Shown here: in pieces, positions 1 to 5,347 of the stretch
Layout of the letters: each line of letters starts with the position of its first letter
Numbering within the stretch: position 1 is the first letter of the stretch
Assembly (NCBI GenBank): GCA_964636385.1
Contig: CAZWSC010000026.1
Coordinates: 1-6,600, forward strand
DNA from: CAZWSC01 sp964636385
GTDB lineage: Bacteria > Eisenbacteria > RBG-16-71-46 > CAIMUX01
Length of the DNA stretch: 6,600 bases
Reading direction: 5' to 3'
Made by a program: the position numbers and the translations under genes
The notes under the pieces: model-generated
What the model was told of the DNA's origin: nothing
Database searches by the model: none
The model's input: only the letters and a program-made list of their open reading frames with translations

Positions 1-1
1 G

Positions 2-778
2 GGGCTGAACTACTCCCGCCCCCCCCTGATCGACAAGCTGCCGATGGACCCTGTCGAACCTGACCGGCGCACCCTTGCCCGCCTGACGGTCGTCCTGGGC
101 GATGAGACGAACCGCGCGTACGGCTGGGCTGTGAAGTCCGGCCAGATCGAACCGGACACACTCGGATCGCGGCTTGCTGTCCCCGGGCAGGTGGTCAGTG
201 AGAGACTGACAAGCGCATACAATCTCATCTTCCCCGGCTATGACCGCATCCGGATGTCGCCGCCAAAGGCCCCGAAGCTGCTCGGGCCCGTAATGTCCCG
301 CCTTGGTCTGAGCGGGTTCTACTTCCCGTTCACCGGCGAGCCAAGCATCAACCGGCAGCTCCCCGACGCGGTCATCCCCTCCGTGATGGCTCACGAGATG
401 GCCCACCAGCGGGGCATCGCGCCGGAAGACGAGGCGAACTTCCTGGCCTACGTCGCATGCCGGGAATCCGGGCTCCCCGCAGCCAGGTACAGCGGCGCGC
501 TGCACGCCTTCAGGCTCGCCTCGGGCGCGCTGTACCGCGTCGATCCGGAGCTGCACGCACAGACCGTCCGCGGATTGCTTGATCGCGGCCCGGTGGACGA
601 CCTCCGTGCCATCAGCAGATTCTGGAGCCGCCATTCCGGACCGGTTTCCGAAGTCGCACACAGGGCCAATCACGCATACCTGCAGATGAACACGCAGCGA
701 GAGGGTGTGGAGAGCTACGACCAGGCGGTCCTCCTGATCCTGGCATGGGAGGCCTCCGGGGGAATGGAGGAAGACTGA
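2..778 (+). CDS. DUF3810-family zinc metallopeptidase, 5'-truncated by window edge
   Basis: This is the C-terminal part of a DUF3810-type protein, a family of predicted membrane-anchored gluzincin-like metallopeptidases of unknown substrate. The frame is open from base 2, so the true start and any N-terminal membrane segments lie upstream. The first visible residues, GLNYSRPPL, match the family's conserved entry motif. The ATG at 44 is therefore probably an internal Met, not the start. Numbering from that Met, the zinc motif is HEMAHQRG (H117, E118, H121), followed by EDEANF, whose E130 is the likely third zinc ligand. The preceding GFYFPFTGEPSIN (91-103) is also typical of the family. The stop at 776-778 lies 7 nt before the Mur ligase start, implying co-transcription. 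Family assignment rests on motif recognition and is firm. The substrate is unknown; a role in the cell envelope is only inferred from the neighbours. Confidence 0.88.
   Translation, partial: GLNYSRPPLIDKLPMDPVEPDRRTLARLTVVLGDETNRAYGWAVKSGQIEPDTLGSRLAVPGQVVSERLTSAYNLIFPGYDRIRMSPPKAPKLLGPVMSRLGLSGFYFPFTGEPSINRQLPDAVIPSVMAHEMAHQRGIAPEDEANFLAYVACRESGLPAARYSGALHAFRLASGALYRVDPELHAQTVRGLLDRGPVDDLRAISRFWSRHSGPVSEVAHRANHAYLQMNTQREGVESYDQAVLLILAWEASGGMEED
766..774 (+). promoter_or_regulatory. Ribosome-binding site for the Mur ligase gene, inside the end of gene 1
   Basis: The purine run GGAGGAAGA lies in the last codons of the DUF3810 gene. Its GGAGG core ends about 15 nt before the ATG at 786, which is rather far, but GAGGAAG sits closer at 11-12 nt. 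Having the site inside the upstream gene fits translational coupling. Confidence 0.5.
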
Positions 779-785
779 GCCGGCC

Positions 786-2168
786 ATGACCTGGTACCAC
801 TTCGCAGGAGTCGCGGGCAGCGGGATGAGCGGACTGGCGCAGATGCACGCGTGGAAGGGAGGACGGGCGGGAGGGAGCGACCGCGCCTTCGACAAGGGTG
901 AAAGCGGCGAGATCAGGGCCGCACTGGAGGCTGCCGGTGTGCGCATACATCCGCAGGACGGCACAGGGATCGCGCCTGGATGCGATGCCCTGGTCGTCTC
1001 CACTGCGGTGGAGGAGAGTGTGCCGGATGTGCGCGCGGCTCGCGCCGCAGGCGTGCCGATCCTGCACAGGTCGGAACTCCTGGAGTCCTTCACAGCGGGG
1101 ATGCGCACCCTTGCAGTGACGGGGACAAGCGGCAAGTCCACCGTCACGGCCATGATCTTCGAAATCCTGAGGCACACCGGAGCGGATCCCTCCCTGATAA
1201 CCGGCGGGGACCTGGTGAGCCTGAGCGATGAGGGCTACCTGGGGAACGCGTGGCTCGGCCGCGGGCCGTGGCTCGTGATGGAAGCCGACGAGAGCGACGG
1301 AACACTGGTCCGGTACCGCCCATGGGGCGGAGTGCTGCTGAACCTCCAGCGCGATCACAAGGAGATCGCCGAACTGGAGGAGATCTTCGCACGCTTCCGG
1401 GCGAATGTGCGCGAAGCCTTCATCCTGGGTGACGATCCGAACCTGTCCAGGTTCTCGCGCGGTGCGATCCGCTTCGGATTCTCCCCGGAGTCCGATGTGA
1501 GGATCGAGGATCCACAGACCGGCCCGCGCAACTCGCGTTTCTCGATCCGGGGGGTCCGGTTCGAACTGCCCTGCCCCGGGCTGCACAACATCCTAAATGC
1601 AGCCGCCGCCGTTGCCGCAGCGATGTCGTGCGGGGCGCCGCTGTCCGCGATGCCGCAGGCGCTCGCCTCTTTCCGCGGCGTCGCGCGAAGGTTCCAGCGC
1701 ATCGGAACCGCAGGAGGGGTGGAGGTCGTGGACGACTTCGCCCACAACCCGGACAAGATCAGGGCTTCCCTTGCCGCGGCGCGCCCGGCCGCCGGAAGGA
1801 TACTCGCCGTGTACCAGCCGCACGGGTTCGGCCCGACGCGGTTCCTGAGGGATGACCTGATCGATGCGCTGGCATCCGGGCTCGCTCCATCCGACAGGTT
1901 GTACATGCCCGAGATATTCTACGCGGGCGGCACGGCTGTTAAAGACATTTCGTCGCGGGACATAGTCGATGCGGTCGCCCGCAGGGGCATCCCCGCGCAC
2001 TTCGCGGAGCGCCGTGAAGAGCTTGTCGATGTTGTTGCACATGAGGCCGAAGACGGCGACATGGTACTTGTAATGGGCGCCAGGGATCCCTCCCTCACAG
2101 GCTTCTGCAGGGAGATCCTGAGGCGCCTGGAGGAGCGGAAGGCCGCTGCCAACCGGAACTGCTCATGA
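786..2168 (+). CDS. Mur ligase family protein, MurC/Mpl-like
   Basis: This 460-residue protein has the full three-domain Mur ligase layout and a length normal for MurC (about 450-490). MurC joins L-Ala to UDP-MurNAc in the cytoplasm using ATP; Mpl recycles murein peptides by the same chemistry. The N-terminal UDP-binding domain opens with HFAGVAGSGMSG (5-16). The ATPase domain has the P-loop TGTSGKST (112-119), the Mg-binding EADESDG (166-172) and NLQRDH (186-191). The C-terminal domain has GVARRF, DDFAHNPDK (316-324), QPHGFGPTR (344-352) and MGARDP near the end. MurC proteins I recall read GTHGKTTT, DDYGHHP or DDYAHHP, and QPHR at these places, so this is a divergent member. It may be the housekeeping MurC, an Mpl-like recycling enzyme, or a paralogue with another substrate. 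Mur ligase membership is near certain; the exact substrate is not. The ATG at 786 is supported by the immediate glycine-rich motif. Confidence 0.85.
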   Translation: MTWYHFAGVAGSGMSGLAQMHAWKGGRAGGSDRAFDKGESGEIRAALEAAGVRIHPQDGTGIAPGCDALVVSTAVEESVPDVRAARAAGVPILHRSELLESFTAGMRTLAVTGTSGKSTVTAMIFEILRHTGADPSLITGGDLVSLSDEGYLGNAWLGRGPWLVMEADESDGTLVRYRPWGGVLLNLQRDHKEIAELEEIFARFRANVREAFILGDDPNLSRFSRGAIRFGFSPESDVRIEDPQTGPRNSRFSIRGVRFELPCPGLHNILNAAAAVAAAMSCGAPLSAMPQALASFRGVARRFQRIGTAGGVEVVDDFAHNPDKIRASLAAARPAAGRILAVYQPHGFGPTRFLRDDLIDALASGLAPSDRLYMPEIFYAGGTAVKDISSRDIVDAVARRGIPAHFAERREELVDVVAHEAEDGDMVLVMGARDPSLTGFCREILRRLEERKAAANRNCS

Positions 2169-2220
2169 GACCCGTGACGGGACACCGGAAGGCCGCTCAT
2201 ACGGAAGGGTGATGTGAAAC
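2169..2220 (+). other. Intergenic gap between Mur ligase and transglutaminase-like genes
   Basis: These 52 nt hold a likely ribosome-binding site near the 3' end and one copy of a 12-bp direct repeat. I see no hairpin followed by a T-run and no convincing -35/-10 pair, so read-through from the Mur ligase gene is the simplest view. Confidence 0.5.
2203..2209 (+). promoter_or_regulatory. Ribosome-binding site for the exported transglutaminase-like protein
   Basis: GGAAGGG ends 11 nt before the ATG at 2221. It supports that start, which also gives a complete signal peptide. Confidence 0.6.
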
Positions 2221-2364
2221 ATGACGCATGTATGCCAGAAGCCTGAGACAGGTCCGCGCAGAGCCAACCACCTTGCCGACCCGGCCGGGGCTCCCGCGAT
2301 CCTGACGTCCACCCTGGTGCTGGTCCTGGTGTTCGTCCTGCAATGGACCAGCCCGGCATGGGCA
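2221..2364 (+). other. Signal peptide of the transglutaminase-like protein
   Basis: A basic N-region (K7, R13, R14) precedes a hydrophobic stretch at residues 26-42 (ILTSTLVLVLVFVLQW core), then TSPAWA with a likely signal peptidase I cut after Ala48 (A-W-A then S). There is no lipobox Cys. The N-region is long, and the charged residues are not directly next to the hydrophobic core. Confidence 0.8.
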
Positions 2365-5265
2365 TCCTTCCCGACGGAAGCCGGCATTCCGCGGCAGGAC
2401 GCGGCAGGCCCTTTCGCCATCCACGACTCCCTCCGCACTCGTGCGGCGGAACGGCTTCGGCACCACGTGGACGCAGATGAACTGCGCGCGTGGAGGGACA
2501 CCTGCGGGGCGGCCGAGGCGGATGCGTTCGATTTCCTCTTCGCCTGGCTCCCGCCATCCGATCTCTCGGCGTGGCGGGCGGATCAGATCCGCGGCGACAT
2601 CGAACTGGCTCTGCGGACCCGCGGCGAGAGCCCCTGGGCCGCGGAGATACCTGACGGAATCTTCCTGACCTACGTGCTCCCGCATCGTGTCGCCCAGGAA
2701 CCGATCGAGCCATGGAGGCAGGTGTTGCACGAGCGGCTGTGGGACCGTGTGGCCGGGCTCCCCCTGAACGAAGCGGTCCTCGAGACAAACCGCTTCTGCC
2801 GCGAGTACGCCACATTCCGCCCGGGCTGCCCGCGCGACCAGGGCCCCCTTGTCACCGCGGAAAAGGGGATCGGCCGCTGCGAGGAGGAGATGATCTTCTT
2901 CATCTGCGCGGCCCGCAGCGTCGGGATCCCGGCCCGCCCCTGTTATACACCCGCCTGGATGGCCAACGACAACAACCATGCATGGGTCGAGGCCTGGACC
3001 CCTGCGGGATGGCGCTACCTGGGCGCCTGTGAGCCCGCGCCCGACCTGAACATGGCCTGGTTCACCGGCCCTGCCAGGCGCGCCGGGCTTGTTCTGAGCG
3101 TCGCCTACGGCGAGGGAGGCGCCCCGGGGGAGGATGTCTACGGCACAGGCAGGGGCGCTACCCTGATCAACTCGACCGGGGTGTACACCTCTCCCGGAAC
3201 GGTGAAGATCGAGTGGGCTGATCTCGGGACAGCAGCTTCCGCCATGGAGAGGGCTGCCCGGGACAGCACCTGGGTGACGGTTCATGTCTTCAACTGGGGC
3301 AGCCTGAGCCCGCTGGGCCGGTTCAGGGCGGGTGATGGGCTCACACTGGGCCCGGGCGACTACGTGATGACCTGTGGGGTGGATGAGATTCCCATGGCGG
3401 CCAGGGTCACCGTGGAACCAGGGGCGGTCACCAGGGTCCCGTTCGACCCGCGCGAGCCGGACATCAGCAGGATGGGATGGCTGGAGATCCCGTTCAGGCT
3501 GAACATCCCCGATCCGGATGCAGAGGAGCGGAGGAGCGCGGAGGATTCCGCCCCGCCCGACTCCTCCCGACAGGCGGACGCAGACGCCGCGCCGGAAGAG
3601 GATGAACAGCCGGGTCCGGAAGTGGATCCTCTTGTGCAGCAGACCCACGAAGCGAACCTGGCGCGCAGGGACCTTGAGCGTCTCCAGAACGGCGCAGTAC
3701 CGGCCCCGGTGGTCGCCGCACTCGCGGCGCGTATTGCGGGTCTCGAAGTGCCGCGTGCGGCCCCTGAAGAGACTCCCGAGCAGGACTCCCGGGAGGATCA
3801 CGACTCACGCCAGGCTCCACAGCAGTCTGACTGTGCCCGGTTCCGGGCCTCCCTGGAGTCTCTCCTGGCACACCTCGAGCGGGCGGGCCCGCGCGCGCCC
3901 CGCTGGGCGCGCCTGGCCGCCGGAATTGACGAGCGGCTCTTCCCGATCGCCCTGGATCTGCTCCTCGCCATGGACGAAAAGGACTTCTTCGAATCGGACA
4001 CACTCGATGCGGCCGAAGCGGTGAAGATCGCGCGCTCGGTGCGAAGCTGGAGGGCGCGGTGGGAGACTCCCGTTCCCGACAGCATCTGGGCCGCGCACGT
4101 TCTCTCCCCGAGGATCGACCATCAGCCAGGAGATGCTGCGCTGTGGACTTCGCTTCCCCTGATGACCCTGCGGGAAGGCACTGCCGTTCCGGTGGACGAC
4201 ATGCTCCTCGCCATGGGGGAGATCCCCGCTCCCGCCGATTTCATCCACGCATTCTTCGCCGGCCGGGTTGTACAGGAGCCCGAGTACCGTCTTGGCCACC
4301 TCAACAGGCCGTCCGAGGCCTGGCTGCGCATCGGCTCGATGCATGGTTCGCCGCTGCCCGCGCCTCTGACCCCCGCCTCGGCACGGATAGCGCTGATCGG
4401 CCTGCTGCGCCGCAACGGGATCCCGGCCCGTGTGGATGCGGAACGAAGGTGGATGGAGGTGTGGGTCGAGGGGGACTGGGTTCCCGCGGACCCGTTCGAT
4501 CCGGACTCCTGGAATCGCAGGGAAGGCACGGTGGCAGAGGCATACGCCGAACCGTCGATCCTCCAGGTCGACTTCCTCGATCAGGGCGAGGCCATGACAC
4601 AGGTCGAGGGGTGGAAGCACTTCCGCCTGGCCCGATGGAACGAGGGAAGATTCGAGCCCCTCCGTGCGGCCTACCCCGTTGAAGACGGCCGCCTGGAGAT
4701 GCCCGTGGAACCGGCTGCACTCTGGCTCTTCGGCGGACAGCGCGATGAGAGCGGCAGCCCATGGGTTCACGCCAGGCGGCTGCATCCAGCTCCGGGCGAG
4801 ACTCTGCAGATCTCCTTCGACATCGGAACCCCCCGGGAGGAGCCGGATCTGCCACCGGCGAGGCAGATCCCGATGGAGGCCGTGCGCGCGATCTGGTCCG
4901 AACTGGGAAGGCGGATGCCGGTTCTGCTGTACGTCTGGGTTCGCGACTCCGAACCCTGCATACGAACTGCGGAGTCCATGCTCTCAGGCTGGTCCTTCAT
5001 CGAGGATGCGGGCATCCCGGTTGTGTCGTGTGTGCTGGATGCAACGCGCGGTCCGTATCCCAGGGACCTGGTCCCGAGGTCGACCGCACGAATGTCGATC
5101 AGCGGAGATGAGATGGGCGGGTGGTTCGGCATTGAAGACGCCTCCGATCTGCCGGTGACGGCGCTGATAGATGCGGACGGCAGGACCCTGCTCCATCTTG
5201 AGGGGATGCAGCTTGCCGTTGTGGACTTGATCCGGCGCGCGGCCCGGGAGATGACAAGGCACTAG
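2221..5265 (+). CDS. Exported tandem transglutaminase-like protein with C-terminal thioredoxin-like domain
   Basis: This 1014-residue secreted or periplasmic protein is built in parts. Residues 1-48 form a signal peptide. Residues about 75-290 hold a transglutaminase/papain-like domain with Cys220 (GRCEEEM), then GIPAR (235-239), His253 (NNHAWVEAW) and an acidic third site in GACEPAPDLN (E271 or D275). Residues about 310-410 look like a beta-sandwich. Residues 429-540 are an acidic, Pro/Glu/Asp-rich linker. Residues about 541-780 are a second transglutaminase-like unit without the catalytic Cys and His. Residues about 795-870 are beta-rich, and 884-1010 look thioredoxin-like (hydrophobic strand 900-907, single Cys913, cis-Pro-type DLPVTALID at 976-984) without CxxC. 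The first domain could act as a cysteine protease, amidase or transglutaminase; the substrate cannot be read from sequence. From memory, Bacteroidota carry large transglutaminase-domain proteins of similar layout. It follows a Mur ligase gene, so an envelope role is plausible but inferred. Confidence 0.83.
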   Translation: MTHVCQKPETGPRRANHLADPAGAPAILTSTLVLVLVFVLQWTSPAWASFPTEAGIPRQDAAGPFAIHDSLRTRAAERLRHHVDADELRAWRDTCGAAEADAFDFLFAWLPPSDLSAWRADQIRGDIELALRTRGESPWAAEIPDGIFLTYVLPHRVAQEPIEPWRQVLHERLWDRVAGLPLNEAVLETNRFCREYATFRPGCPRDQGPLVTAEKGIGRCEEEMIFFICAARSVGIPARPCYTPAWMANDNNHAWVEAWTPAGWRYLGACEPAPDLNMAWFTGPARRAGLVLSVAYGEGGAPGEDVYGTGRGATLINSTGVYTSPGTVKIEWADLGTAASAMERAARDSTWVTVHVFNWGSLSPLGRFRAGDGLTLGPGDYVMTCGVDEIPMAARVTVEPGAVTRVPFDPREPDISRMGWLEIPFRLNIPDPDAEERRSAEDSAPPDSSRQADADAAPEEDEQPGPEVDPLVQQTHEANLARRDLERLQNGAVPAPVVAALAARIAGLEVPRAAPEETPEQDSREDHDSRQAPQQSDCARFRASLESLLAHLERAGPRAPRWARLAAGIDERLFPIALDLLLAMDEKDFFESDTLDAAEAVKIARSVRSWRARWETPVPDSIWAAHVLSPRIDHQPGDAALWTSLPLMTLREGTAVPVDDMLLAMGEIPAPADFIHAFFAGRVVQEPEYRLGHLNRPSEAWLRIGSMHGSPLPAPLTPASARIALIGLLRRNGIPARVDAERRWMEVWVEGDWVPADPFDPDSWNRREGTVAEAYAEPSILQVDFLDQGEAMTQVEGWKHFRLARWNEGRFEPLRAAYPVEDGRLEMPVEPAALWLFGGQRDESGSPWVHARRLHPAPGETLQISFDIGTPREEPDLPPARQIPMEAVRAIWSELGRRMPVLLYVWVRDSEPCIRTAESMLSGWSFIEDAGIPVVSCVLDATRGPYPRDLVPRSTARMSISGDEMGGWFGIEDASDLPVTALIDADGRTLLHLEGMQLAVVDLIRRAAREMTRH
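2524..2703 (+). repeat. Internal protein repeat, copy 1 (residues 102-161), before the intact transglutaminase core
   Basis: This helical stretch precedes the first catalytic core. It aligns without gaps with residues 577-636 at a constant offset of 475. Shared positions include A102, D104, L106, A108, W139, P144, D145, I147, V152, L153, R156 and P161 (copy 2: each plus 475). The clearest shared block is PDGIFLTYVLPHRV against PDSIWAAHVLSPRI. Confidence 0.65.
3505..3840 (+). other. Acidic low-complexity linker (residues 429-540)
   Basis: The region is rich in Asp, Glu, Pro, Ser, Gln and Ala, with a short amphipathic stretch (about 471-510) between two disordered-looking acidic runs. It separates the two transglutaminase-like units and probably acts as a flexible interdomain tether in the secreted protein. 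Confidence 0.6.
3841..4560 (+). other. Second, catalytically degenerate transglutaminase-like unit (residues about 541-780)
   Basis: This part of the protein keeps the fold signature around the active site (RRNGIPARV at 730-738, then WMEVWVEGDW at 744-753, then ADPFDP) but not the catalytic residues. Aligning on GIPAR, catalytic Cys220 of the first unit corresponds to Pro718, and aligning on W.E.W, His253 corresponds to Arg742. An Asp (D757) remains where the third residue usually lies. Copy 2 of the upstream helical repeat (residues 577-636) precedes it, so the whole unit looks like an old duplication that lost catalysis and may now bind a substrate or stabilise the protein. Confidence 0.65.
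3949..4128 (+). repeat. Internal protein repeat, copy 2 (residues 577-636)
   Basis: This is the partner of residues 102-161, with a constant offset of 475 and no gaps in the 60-residue overlap. By eye about one residue in five is identical, with many conservative matches. It marks the start of the degenerate transglutaminase-like unit. Confidence 0.65.
4870..5250 (+). other. C-terminal thioredoxin-like domain without CxxC (residues about 884-1010)
   Basis: The pattern is a hydrophobic strand (VLLYVWV, 901-907), then DSEPC where a redox protein would have its CxxC, a helix, a second strand (IPVVSCVLD), and DLPVTALIDADGRTL, which resembles the cis-proline strand and the following turn of TlpA-like proteins. 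Only Cys913 lies at the active-site position, so a classical dithiol reaction is unlikely. This is a fold-level inference from motif spacing. Confidence 0.55.
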
Positions 5266-5347
5266 CCCGTGATCCCTGCGGTTCACTCTGCATAACCGGC
5301 ACGGATTCGTGGCATCGACATTGGACCGGGAACCTGGAGACCTCGAG
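5266..5347 (+). other. Intergenic gap before the aconitase-like gene
   Basis: These 82 nt show no stem followed by a T-run. The only inverted repeat I found is a weak 4-bp CACG/CGTG stem around the GATT near 5300-5312. No strong promoter match is visible. A weak promoter here cannot be excluded, because consensus elements of this organism are unknown. Confidence 0.4.
5336..5339 (+). promoter_or_regulatory. Ribosome-binding site for the aconitase-like gene
   Basis: GGAG lies 8 nt upstream of the ATG at 5348, an ideal spacing, and supports that start codon. Confidence 0.6.

Noticed and set aside
44..46. ATG at 44 as the true start of the DUF3810 gene
   Set aside because: The frame is open to the window edge, and the upstream residues GLNYSRPPL match the family's conserved motif, so the gene starts further upstream.
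612..1586. Long open frame on the - strand (324 codons) opposite genes 1 and 2
   Set aside because: The composition is Arg/Pro/Gly-rich with no domain signature, and it overlaps two clearly real + strand genes.
2197..3801. Long open frame on the - strand (534 codons) opposite the transglutaminase-like gene
   Set aside because: It is a shadow frame produced by high G+C codon bias. It has no recognisable motif, and the + strand frame has a signal peptide and domain motifs.
3805..4785. Open frame on the - strand (326 codons)
   Set aside because: It is another high-G+C shadow, inside the well-supported + strand gene and without motifs.
5300..5312. Possible terminator hairpin between the transglutaminase-like and aconitase-like genes
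   Set aside because: The stem is only 4 bp (CACG/CGTG) and no T-run follows.
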